Assembly (NCBI GenBank): GCA_017881265.1
Contig: JADGRA010000039.1
Span: 1 to 63,470 of the forward strand
DNA: 63,470 nucleotides
Direction of reading: 5' to 3'
DNA from: Myxococcaceae bacterium
Lineage (GTDB): Bacteria; Myxococcota; Myxococcia; Myxococcales; Myxococcaceae
Each line of letters opens with the position of its first letter. The first letter of the stretch is position 1. Below are positions 1 through 7,584 of this stretch, piece after piece. A program made the translations under genes and the position numbers. Below the pieces are notes generated by a model. That model ran no database searches. It had not been told where the DNA came from and worked only from the letters and a program-made list of their open reading frames with translations.

Positions 1-1466
1 GCGACGCCCTTGCCGCGGATGATGGTAAGAGGCACCTTCGTCCCGTCCGCCGAGGTGGCCTCCTCGCGGAGGACTTCCACGTCACTCAAATCGACCGGGA
101 AATGCACCGCCAGCGGGGTGGGCTGGACTGCCTTCTGTCCAGCGTCGTAGCGAAACCAAGCGGAGGGCCGGGTGTACTGCACGCTGAGGAAATAGACGTC
201 CTCCCCACTGGCGCCCCGGGTGAGGGCGCCCACCCTGGACACCGGCGGGGTGGGCAGCATGCCGAGGGGCTTCCCGGTGGTGTCGAAGATGCGCACCTCG
301 GAGGGGCCCCCCACCAGCGCAGCGACGTAGAGGTGGTGGCGGGTGGCGACGAATTCACTCACCGCCCCTTGGCCCTCGGGGGCCACCAGCGTTGCCTTGT
401 CGAGGGAGGTGACGCCCGGGGAAAGCCGAAGGATTTTCCCCCGCTCGGCATCCTTGAGGGACAATAGGTACAGCGCCCCCTCGGGCCCGAATTGCCCCTC
501 GCGGATTCGGTCCGCGTAGACGGCCAGTGGCTTCCAGGTGCCGCCCGTGCGGAGGAAGTGCATGACGTCCCCGCCGTCGCCATTCTTCACCGAGGCGAGC
601 AGCAGCCGGCCGTCCGGGGACATCTGCAGCGTCGTCTCGGCGATGCGGGGAAAATCCCGCCCGACTTCATAGGTGTCCCTGTCCCCCGGCGTGCCCAGCC
701 GGTGGAACCAGACCTGCTGGAAGAAGCCCAGGTCGGCCGCGGGCCGCTCCGTCCCGCGCGGGTAGCGCGTGTAGAAGAAGCCGCGGCCGTCCGCGGCCCA
801 GGCCACATCCCCGCCGGCCGTGCCGCCATTCACCCGAGGGACGACGTCCAGCGTCAACTCCTTGCCTGCGTCCACCTGGTAGACGTGCACGTCGCCCGCC
901 TCGCTGCCCTTGCGCGACAGGGACACGGCCAGAAGGCGCCCGTCCTTGGATGGGCGGAAGAAGTCGATGGCCGTCCGGCCGGACGGGTCGAGGACGTTGG
1001 GGTCGAGGAGGATGCGCTCGTTCCCCGGGTGGTCCGGACTCTGCAGCAGGACGAGGAGCGGCTGATTCTTTGTTTTGTCGGACTTAAGGGCAAACCAGCG
1101 CCCGCCGCGTTCCTCGAGGGCGTAGTAGGCAGGCGAGGCGCCGCGAACCAGCGCCGCGACGCGCGCCGCGATGTCTGCATGGTGGGGCAGCGCGTCCAGC
1201 GTGCTGCGCGTGACAGCCGTCTGGGCGCGGGCCCATTCCTGGACGGAGGGGTCGGCAGTGGCCTCGAGCCAGCGGTAGCTGTCGGAAATGGGGACGCCCT
1301 GGACAACGTCCGTCACCGGCTTCTGGGGCGTAGCAGGGGGGCGGGCGGGCGCGCCCGGCGCCGGCTGTGCCTCCACGTCCATGACGACGACAAGAGCGCA
1401 GGCGGCAAGCAGCAAGGACACGCGTTTGGCTCGCGCCGAGCGGCGCGGCTGAACGTCTCTGGACAT
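1..1466 (-). CDS. Prolyl oligopeptidase family S9 serine peptidase (3' end outside window)
   Basis: The gene starts at the ATG at 1466 and runs off the left edge, so only about 488 N-terminal codons are present. A basic N-terminus followed by a hydrophobic stretch (about residues 16-30) suggests export or membrane anchoring. Residues 50-110 match the start of the Peptidase_S9_N region (a PVTDVVQG segment, then SYRWLE and PSVQEWARAQ), and the rest reads as beta-propeller blades. The catalytic Ser-Asp-His domain would lie beyond the edge and is not seen. The family cleaves short peptides, usually after proline. The gene is divergent from the Rieske-P450 gene, with about 155 nt between them. I am confident of the family, not of the substrate. 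Confidence 0.85.
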   Translation of the reverse strand, partial: MSRDVQPRRSARAKRVSLLLAACALVVVMDVEAQPAPGAPARPPATPQKPVTDVVQGVPISDSYRWLEATADPSVQEWARAQTAVTRSTLDALPHHADIAARVAALVRGASPAYYALEERGGRWFALKSDKTKNQPLLVLLQSPDHPGNERILLDPNVLDPSGRTAIDFFRPSKDGRLLAVSLSRKGSEAGDVHVYQVDAGKELTLDVVPRVNGGTAGGDVAWAADGRGFFYTRYPRGTERPAADLGFFQQVWFHRLGTPGDRDTYEVGRDFPRIAETTLQMSPDGRLLLASVKNGDGGDVMHFLRTGGTWKPLAVYADRIREGQFGPEGALYLLSLKDAERGKILRLSPGVTSLDKATLVAPEGQGAVSEFVATRHHLYVAALVGGPSEVRIFDTTGKPLGMLPTPPVSRVGALTRGASGEDVYFLSVQYTRPSAWFRYDAGQKAVQPTPLAVHFPVDLSDVEVLREEATSADGTKVPLTIIRGKGV

Positions 1467-1621
1467 GGACCCCCCTTGGTTGGGCACCGGCTACTGCATC
1501 CCGGGGCCGGCTTCAACCCCCGGGCGTCTTGCGAAACGTGGGGCCCGCGACATCGTCACGCCTCGCCCCTGGCGTGTCCGTGGCGCCGTACGGTACGGAT
1601 GCGTCCGGAGTCGGGAGGCAC

Positions 1622-3424
1622 ATGCGACAGCCAGTGCAGGGCCCAGCGGCCGCGCCCGCCTGGCGGCGGGTTTGCGGAGCCGACCAGGTGCGGGAAGAGC
1701 GCCCGTGCGGCGGAGCGGTCAACGGCCGGGACGTGGTGGTCGTCCAAAGCCCCGAGGGGCTGCGCGCCTACGACGGGCGCTGCCCACACGAGGGCACTCT
1801 GCTTTCAGAGGGCGAGATTGAGGGCAACGAACTCATCTGCCGGGCGCACGGCTGGCGCTTTAACCGGGCGACTGGCGCGCGCGTCGGGGGCGCGGGTGGG
1901 CTGCAGGGCCTCCCCTGTCGGGTGCACGACGGCAGCGTGGAGGTCGACGTCGGTGCGCCCCCGGCCGCCCTTCCGGTGCAAGCGCCGACCCGGACGCTGG
2001 CGGACTTGCCCGGGCCCACGCGGTGGCCGCTGCTCGGAAATGCCGGAGCGCTGAACAATGAACATGCACACCTCGTCTTCGAGGCCTGGGCAAGACGCTA
2101 CGGCCCGCTCTACCGGTTTCACCTCGGCCCCAGGCCGGTGGTGGTGGTCTCCGACGCCCGCCTCAACGAAACCATCCTCCGCGCCCGGCCCGGGTCGTTT
2201 CGGCGCCTGTCCGTCGCCGCGCGCGCCATTGAGGAGGTCGGAGCCGCGGGGGTCTTCAGCGCCGAGGGCGAGAGCTGGCGTCGGCAGCGGCGCCTGGCCA
2301 TGGAGGCGCTCGGCAACCACCACCTCAGGAGCTTCTACCCAACCTTGAAACGCGTCACCGGGCGGCTGCTGCAGCGCTGGGAGCGCGCCGCCGAGGCCGG
2401 CGAAGAGAGGGCCATCGAAGACGACCTGATGCGCTTCACGGTGGACGTCACCACCAGCCTGGCCTTCGGCACGGACATGAATACGCTGGAGAACGACGAG
2501 GTCATCCAGCGCCACCTGGCGCTCGTGTTCCCGGCGGTGTCGAAGCGCATTTTCGCGCCCTTCCCTTACTGGCGTTACGTCCGCCTCCCCGCCGACCGGC
2601 GCCTGGACCGAGCCCTGGTGGAAATAAAGCGCACCCTGGACGGGCTCATCGCCAAGGCGCGTTCGCATCTCGAGCAGCTGCCGGAGGAGGACCGCCGGCC
2701 GGCCAACATGCTCGAGGCGATGTTGCTTGCCCGCGAGGAGGATGGGTCGCGTTACTCGGACGACGTCATCTCCGGAAACGTTATGACGATGCTCCTGGCC
2801 GGCGAGGACACCACCGCCCATTCGGTGGGGTGGCTGGTGCACGAACTCTGCGAGCGACCAGACATTCAGGCCCGCCTCCGCGAGGAGCTAGACCGCTCGC
2901 TCGGCAGGGAGGCCACGCCACTGGACGTGGAGACGGCCAACCACCTTCCGTACCTGGACGCCGTGAACCAGGAGGTGATGCGTCTGCGCCCGGTGGCGCC
3001 GCTCCAAGGGTTTGAGACCAACGAGGAAGTGGTCCTCGACGGTCTGGTACTGCCCGCAAACACCCAGTTGATGGTGCTGAGCCGATTGCCCTGCCTGCAG
3101 GAGGCAAACTTCGCCCAGCCCGAGACCTTTCAGCCCGAGCGCTGGCTGCGAGACGCTTCTGCCCGCCCAGCGCAGGGCGCCCACGTCGCGAGCGTCGCAG
3201 TCCCCTTTGGCTCGGGCCCGCGCCTCTGTCCGGGGCGCTCGCTCGCCCTGCTCGAGATTCGGGTGCTGGTGGCAACCCTCTTCAAGAATTTCGAGATTGA
3301 GCGTGTGGGCGAGCCGGGCGCAGTCACCGAGGCCTTCGCCTTCACCCTCTTCCCGAGGAACCTTCGCGTACGCCTGTCCCGGCGCAACTCCACCAATTCC
3401 GTGCCCAGTCGTCCGGCAGCGTAG
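1622..3424 (+). CDS. Rieske [2Fe-2S] ferredoxin domain fused to cytochrome P450
   Basis: A 600-residue protein joins two redox modules. Residues 1-115 form a Rieske domain with cluster ligands C54-x-H56 and C73-x2-H76. After a short linker, a P450 starts near residue 128 with the Pro-rich LPGP hinge. It has the I-helix AGEDTT (393-398), the K-helix ExxR (E451-R454) and the haem loop FGSGPRLCPG with Cys536. The ATG at 1622 is chosen because GGGAGG lies just upstream and the Rieske domain begins right after it; an in-frame ORF reaches back to 1529 without a plausible ribosome site. No FAD or NAD(P)H reductase domain is attached, so electrons must come from another protein to the Rieske centre and then to haem. 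Expected role: monooxygenation of an unknown substrate. Neighbours give no pathway. Confidence 0.9.
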   Translation: MRQPVQGPAAAPAWRRVCGADQVREERPCGGAVNGRDVVVVQSPEGLRAYDGRCPHEGTLLSEGEIEGNELICRAHGWRFNRATGARVGGAGGLQGLPCRVHDGSVEVDVGAPPAALPVQAPTRTLADLPGPTRWPLLGNAGALNNEHAHLVFEAWARRYGPLYRFHLGPRPVVVVSDARLNETILRARPGSFRRLSVAARAIEEVGAAGVFSAEGESWRRQRRLAMEALGNHHLRSFYPTLKRVTGRLLQRWERAAEAGEERAIEDDLMRFTVDVTTSLAFGTDMNTLENDEVIQRHLALVFPAVSKRIFAPFPYWRYVRLPADRRLDRALVEIKRTLDGLIAKARSHLEQLPEEDRRPANMLEAMLLAREEDGSRYSDDVISGNVMTMLLAGEDTTAHSVGWLVHELCERPDIQARLREELDRSLGREATPLDVETANHLPYLDAVNQEVMRLRPVAPLQGFETNEEVVLDGLVLPANTQLMVLSRLPCLQEANFAQPETFQPERWLRDASARPAQGAHVASVAVPFGSGPRLCPGRSLALLEIRVLVATLFKNFEIERVGEPGAVTEAFAFTLFPRNLRVRLSRRNSTNSVPSRPAA

Positions 3425-3460
3425 TCCGGGCGGCCCAGCTGGCGTGCACCCGGGGCTGCG

Positions 3461-4051
3461 TCAGCGGCGTCCGGCGTCCTTCGAGGCCACACCCTCCGGC
3501 CCGCGCGGCAGCAGCAAGTCCTCGAGGAAGAAGGCCGACAGTTCGGCACGGCCGGCAACGCCGGCCTTTCGGTAGACGGCCAGGGACTGCTGACGGACTG
3601 TCCGCTCGCTCGTCTCGCGGACGGCGGCAATTTCCCGAAGTGAAAGCCCCTTCAACAGAAGCAGGGCCACTTCCGCCTCGGCCTCACTGAGTTTCCACGC
3701 GGAGAATTGGGTGCTGATGGCGCGCCCCAGGCCGGCCAGCAACGCCTCCGTCCCGCGGCGCCATTCCTCCGCCGCCGCGCTGACCTCCGCCACCCTCTGG
3801 CGCAGCCCCTGGGCGCTCTTCCGCTCGGCCTTTAAGCGGGCCCACAAGTTCACCACCCCCAGGGCGGCCAACAGCAGGACGACGCCCTCTGCCCCCAGGT
3901 GCAGCGCGGCGGAGCCGCCTTGCCAGTCGTCCACCAGGTCGAAGCCCATGAGGAGCGCGATGGCCAGAAACAGGACCGCCGAGCCCCAAACCCCTGCGTC
4001 ATTTGACGGAGGCCGAATCGGCGGCCCCGGGGTGGCGTCGGCCTGCGTCAT
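3461..4051 (-). CDS. Membrane-anchored LuxR-type HTH transcriptional regulator
   Basis: A 196-residue protein with two hydrophobic segments near the N-terminus (about residues 23-43 and 50-68), a charged, probably coiled-coil stretch (about 70-110) and a C-terminal LuxR/GerE helix-turn-helix (about 115-175). The HTH is recognisable from the LSEAEAEVALLLLKGLSLREIA pattern followed by TSERTVRQQ. There is no receiver or autoinducer domain. The layout suggests a one-component regulator held at the inner membrane. It converges on the Rieske-P450 gene and is divergent from the DUF2231 gene (68 nt apart), which may be its target. Targets and signal are unknown. Confidence 0.8.
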   Translation of the reverse strand: MTQADATPGPPIRPPSNDAGVWGSAVLFLAIALLMGFDLVDDWQGGSAALHLGAEGVVLLLAALGVVNLWARLKAERKSAQGLRQRVAEVSAAAEEWRRGTEALLAGLGRAISTQFSAWKLSEAEAEVALLLLKGLSLREIAAVRETSERTVRQQSLAVYRKAGVAGRAELSAFFLEDLLLPRGPEGVASKDAGRR

Positions 4052-4119
4052 CTGACGGATGCAAGCGAAGGGCGGCGAGCGGCATTCACCTTCGCGTCAC
4101 CCTTGAAGGAGAACTGCAT

Positions 4120-4674
4120 ATGTCTGCTTTGCCACTGCACGCCGCCGTCGTCCACCTTCCCCTGGCCCTGGCCGCCGTCGTTCCACTCGTCCTTCTTGGC
4201 CTGCTGTGGACCATCCGCTCCGGTCGCCTGCCTCCCCGCGCCTGGGCGCTGGGCGTGCTGCTGCAGGGCCTGCTTGTGGTGGGGGCGCTGGCCGCCGTCA
4301 CCACCGGAAATGCTGAGGAGGAGCGCGTCGAAGGCAGTCGCGCGGAGTCCGCCGTCGAAGCCCACGCGCAGACGGCCCAGGCCTTTGCCATCGCCTCCGC
4401 CGTGGTGCTGGCGGGCGCGCTGGGTGCCCTGGCCCTGCGCCGCAGCCGCCCGGGCTTCACCGCGGCCGGCGCCGGGACGGTGCTGCTGGGCGTCCTGGCC
4501 CTGGGACTGGCCGTCCGTGCCGGCCACCAGGGCGGGCTTCTCGTCCACGGCGGCCAGGCCGCCCTGCCCTCTGCCTCGGCCGAGGGCAGCGTGAAGGCCG
4601 AAGGCCCGACGGTGCCGCCGGGTGAACTCGGCGCCAATGGGGAGGCAAGCGAAGAGGAAGATGACGACGACTGA
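4120..4674 (+). CDS. DUF2231-type membrane protein
   Basis: A 184-residue protein with four hydrophobic segments. It opens with LHAAVVHLPLALA, the His-containing first helix typical of DUF2231 proteins. The C-terminus is an acidic tail (EEEDDDD) that probably faces the cytoplasm. The ATG at 4120 is chosen over the longer in-frame ORF because GAAGGAGA lies 8 nt upstream and the family's first helix follows at once. The family is poorly characterised; a conserved His in helix 1 has led to suggestions of haem or metal binding, which I cannot test here. It is divergent from the LuxR-type gene. Confidence 0.75.
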   Translation: MSALPLHAAVVHLPLALAAVVPLVLLGLLWTIRSGRLPPRAWALGVLLQGLLVVGALAAVTTGNAEEERVEGSRAESAVEAHAQTAQAFAIASAVVLAGALGALALRRSRPGFTAAGAGTVLLGVLALGLAVRAGHQGGLLVHGGQAALPSASAEGSVKAEGPTVPPGELGANGEASEEEDDDD

Positions 4675-4855
4675 CGGCCGCACCGTCCGCGCCGCGACGC
4701 CGCCGTTCGCCGTGCCAGCCTCCCGGTTGCGGACCCCGCAAACTCTGCGGGCCCCAGCACCGTTGTTCGCTGCGGAGGCCGCATGGCTGGCCCCGGCGCC
4801 CGGAAGGCCGCACCCTTGCGAGGCTGGCCCGCGGATTGCGACGGCGCCCTGCCGT

Positions 4856-5329
4856 ATGCACGCCGAGAACTCCCTTGGACGTTCCACCCCACCTGGCGAG
4901 TCCACCCACTGCCATGCGTCGGGCCTGCTTCACGGACACAGCGCCACGCTGCGCCGCGTCCTGGGCGCGCTGCTGGCCTTCGGGGCGCTGTGCGCCTTCG
5001 ACGGCGGCTTCTACGGATTGACAGGCGCCAAGGGCGTCCCGCGGCAATGGCTGGAGGGCAGCCCCTTCCGGGACTACGTCATCCCCAGCCTCATCCTGGT
5101 GGGCGTCGTCGGCGGGGCCCTGCTGCTCGCCGCCGTCGCCGTCTTCGCGCGCTGGCCGCGCGCCCGGCTGCTGGCGGTGACGGCCGCTGCCGTCCTTCTC
5201 GTCTTTCTCGCGGTGCAGCTGTCCATTCTCGGCTACGTCTCCTGGATGCAGCCGGCGACGGCTGCCTACGCTGGCTTGCTGTTGACGCTGGGGCTGCTGC
5301 TGCCGGGGCCCACTCGCCAGCGCCAGTAA
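4856..5329 (+). CDS. Small polytopic membrane protein, function unknown
   Basis: About 157 residues. The ORF is open further upstream, but composition becomes membrane-protein-like only after a HGHSATLRRVLGALLAF segment. Four hydrophobic segments follow (about residues 35-55, 80-103, 110-130 and 135-152 from the chosen ATG). No good ribosome-binding site precedes the ATG at 4856, so the true start could lie elsewhere in the next 30 codons. I do not recognise a family. It lies in the same direction as the DUF2231 gene, with 181 nt between them. Confidence 0.55.
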   Translation: MHAENSLGRSTPPGESTHCHASGLLHGHSATLRRVLGALLAFGALCAFDGGFYGLTGAKGVPRQWLEGSPFRDYVIPSLILVGVVGGALLLAAVAVFARWPRARLLAVTAAAVLLVFLAVQLSILGYVSWMQPATAAYAGLLLTLGLLLPGPTRQRQ

Positions 5330-5349
5330 AAGGCTGCTGACGCGCCCCG

Positions 5350-5380
5350 GGGGCCCGGCCGGGAAAAGGGGCCCCGCTTT
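5350..5380 (+). terminator. Possible weak rho-independent terminator
   Basis: GGGGCCC (5350-5356) pairs with GGGCCCC (5369-5375) around a 12-nt loop, followed by GCTTTCTT. It sits after the membrane protein ending at 5329 and before the RDD gene. The T tract is poor, and in DNA this GC-rich such pairings arise by chance. Confidence 0.35.
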
Positions 5381-5418
5381 CTTGCGTCGGTCCCACATTC
5401 CGCCTTTCATGCCTTGCC

Positions 5419-7560
5419 GTGTCGAAGTGTCTGAAGTGCGGGGCGGAGCTTCCCCCGACGGGTGACTGCCCAGCCTGCGCCGCCGAGGCCAAAGCCCCTC
5501 TGCGCCCACCGGCCCTGCTGTCGCGGGAGTTGCCGCTGGACCGCCGCGCCGGCACCCGGGCCCAGGGTAGCTTTGAGTTGGACCCTCCCCCGCTGAAGAC
5601 GCCTGCGCCGGCACCGCCGCCTGCGGGCTTCACCCGTCCCGCGGCCACCCCGGCCCCCGGCACCCTTTCCCCCGCCCACCCGGGGGCGGCGCGCCACTTC
5701 ACCCTGCCCGGCACGCCAGCGACGCCGCCGCGGGCACCGGCCGCCGTGCCGCCGCAGACGCCACCGTCGCCGCCGTGGAAGCCCAGCCCGCTGGAACGAA
5801 TCCTCGCCAACGAAGCGCTGCCGCAAGCCCCGGCTTCCGTCTCGCCCGGCGTCCAGCGCACGGCCAGCACCTGGCCCTTCGCCTCTTCCTCCCTGCAGCC
5901 GCCCAGCGCGGCGCCAACACGCCCGGCGGCGCCGACGGGCGGCCTGCCGCCTTCGCTGCGGACACCGGCCCAGACGCCCGCGGCCGTCCCGCAGGGCCTT
6001 CCCCCGCACGCCCCGCTGGCCACTCCTCCTCTGGCCGGCCCTTCGGGCCAGGGCCACCCGGCGCCGCTTTTCCCTGGCACGCCGGGCCTGCGTCCGGGCG
6101 GCTTGGGCGCATTGCCTCCGGCGCCCGCGCCCATGGCCGGCACGCCTGCGCGCAGCCCGACGCCCCCCGGCGGCACGCCCGCGGAGACGCGGCGCTCGCG
6201 GGAAGTGCAGTTGGGGCTGCCGCCACCTGACGAGGAAGGCCCCACGCCGCGCGCGCCGCTTCTGCCCGAAGTGCCCGCACCGGCGGAGGCGTTGCACACC
6301 CGGCCCAGCGGACTGTCGCCGTCGGCGTGGGAACGCACGGACCCCCAATACACGCGCCCGCCGCCCGGGCCAGCCGCGCCGCAGCCGGCGCGCCCCCCTG
6401 TCGCCCCGCCGCCCAGCGCACCGGCCACTGCCACTGCTTCCGGCCTTCCTGGTGCAGCCTCCACCCGGCCCGTGCCCAGCACGGCCGCCGCAGGCCTGGC
6501 CACGCCCGGCGCGCCGCCTGCCGCGGCGGGCCTTCCGCCATCCCTGGCCAGCCCGGCCCCGTCCGCGCCTGCCCCACGTCCCCCACCGCCGCAGCCGGCC
6601 GGGCCGGCTGCGCCCATGCACCTGGCGGCCCCGCCCGCCACTGCCCCCAGGGAAACGCGCCCGCCGGGCCCGGCCAGCACGGCCTTCCCCAGCATGGGCT
6701 TGCCGCGCGCCCCGGGCAGCCCCACCCCGTCCGCCACGCCCGCCGTGACGGCGCGTCCCATCCCGCCGGCTGCCGCCGCGCGCGCAAGTGTCTCCTTTGA
6801 AGAATGGCCACCGCCCGAGGTGACGCCACCGCCCAAGCCCGCACCGGCGGCCGTCTCCGCGACAGCACCCATGGCCGGCCCCGTCGCAGCGGCCCCAGCC
6901 AGCGTGGCCAGCGTCGCACCGTCCGTCACCGCGCCCGCGGCCAGCGTGCTGAAGGGGTTGCCACCGGCCCTGGCGCGCCCCACCCCTTCCGGGATGCCGC
7001 CGCCCATTGCTACGCCCCCTGCCGACGTCGCCCCGGCGCCTGACGCCGCTGCGGCGCCCGTGGTTAAAGCGCCCCCGGCTGTCCGCGAGGTGCGCGCCCG
7101 GCCGGCCGCGCTGTGGCGCCGCGCCGGAGCGCTTCTTCTGGACGCCTGCATCGTCGGCGGCGTCCTGGCCCTCTTCCTCTGGCTGGCCGTGGCGCTGGTG
7201 CCGCCGGGCGGCGTCCGCGGGGCACCGTTGCCCGGGCTGGACGGCGCGGTGGCGCGCCTGCGCACGGTGCAGGACGCCCTTCCGCCGGCGCTGCTGCTGG
7301 GCGTCCTGCTCGCCGTCGTCTACTCGGCCGTCTTCGCCTTCCTGTGGGGGGGACGCACGGTGGGCCGGTGGCTGTTCGGCATCCAGCTGGTGGACAGGCG
7401 CGGAGTCGCCCCGGCGCCTGGGCGGGCGGTGGCCCGTGCGTTGCTGGCGGTGGTGTCCTTCGGCCTGTGCCTGGCCGGCTTCTGGCTCGCCCTGTTTGAC
7501 AGGCGTGGGCAGACGCTGCACGACAAGCTGACGCGCACCTTCGTCGTGCGCCCGGGCTGA
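5419..7560 (+). CDS. Zinc-ribbon and RDD-domain membrane protein with long Pro/Ala-rich linker
   Basis: A 713-residue protein in three parts. The N-terminus holds a zinc ribbon, C4-x2-C7 and C17-x2-C20. Residues of roughly 30-550 are low-complexity Pro/Ala/Gly with few charged residues and almost certainly disordered. The C-terminal ~150 residues are an RDD domain with an RPAALWRRAGALLLDA start, hydrophobic segments and the GGRTVGRWLFGIQLV region, followed by FDRRGQTLHDKLTRTFVV. The start is a GTG, since no in-frame ATG precedes the zinc ribbon. RDD domains are membrane modules that are poorly understood; some are Na+/H+ antiporters. The gene is 24 nt upstream of the MshEN/HEAT gene, so the two are probably co-transcribed. 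Confidence 0.82.
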   Translation: MSKCLKCGAELPPTGDCPACAAEAKAPLRPPALLSRELPLDRRAGTRAQGSFELDPPPLKTPAPAPPPAGFTRPAATPAPGTLSPAHPGAARHFTLPGTPATPPRAPAAVPPQTPPSPPWKPSPLERILANEALPQAPASVSPGVQRTASTWPFASSSLQPPSAAPTRPAAPTGGLPPSLRTPAQTPAAVPQGLPPHAPLATPPLAGPSGQGHPAPLFPGTPGLRPGGLGALPPAPAPMAGTPARSPTPPGGTPAETRRSREVQLGLPPPDEEGPTPRAPLLPEVPAPAEALHTRPSGLSPSAWERTDPQYTRPPPGPAAPQPARPPVAPPPSAPATATASGLPGAASTRPVPSTAAAGLATPGAPPAAAGLPPSLASPAPSAPAPRPPPPQPAGPAAPMHLAAPPATAPRETRPPGPASTAFPSMGLPRAPGSPTPSATPAVTARPIPPAAAARASVSFEEWPPPEVTPPPKPAPAAVSATAPMAGPVAAAPASVASVAPSVTAPAASVLKGLPPALARPTPSGMPPPIATPPADVAPAPDAAAAPVVKAPPAVREVRARPAALWRRAGALLLDACIVGGVLALFLWLAVALVPPGGVRGAPLPGLDGAVARLRTVQDALPPALLLGVLLAVVYSAVFAFLWGGRTVGRWLFGIQLVDRRGVAPAPGRAVARALLAVVSFGLCLAGFWLALFDRRGQTLHDKLTRTFVVRPG

Positions 7561-7584
7561 GGGGCAAGGGAGGCGCTGGCCTCA

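Noticed and set aside
1529-1621. Longer start of the Rieske-P450 gene
   Set aside because: The extra 31 residues have no similarity to the Rieske fold, and the ATG at 1622 has a good ribosome site.
5091-7265. A 724-residue ORF on the minus strand
   Set aside because: It is rich in Gly, Ala and Arg with no domain, and lies opposite the RDD and zinc-ribbon gene. Long antisense frames arise in very GC-rich coding DNA.
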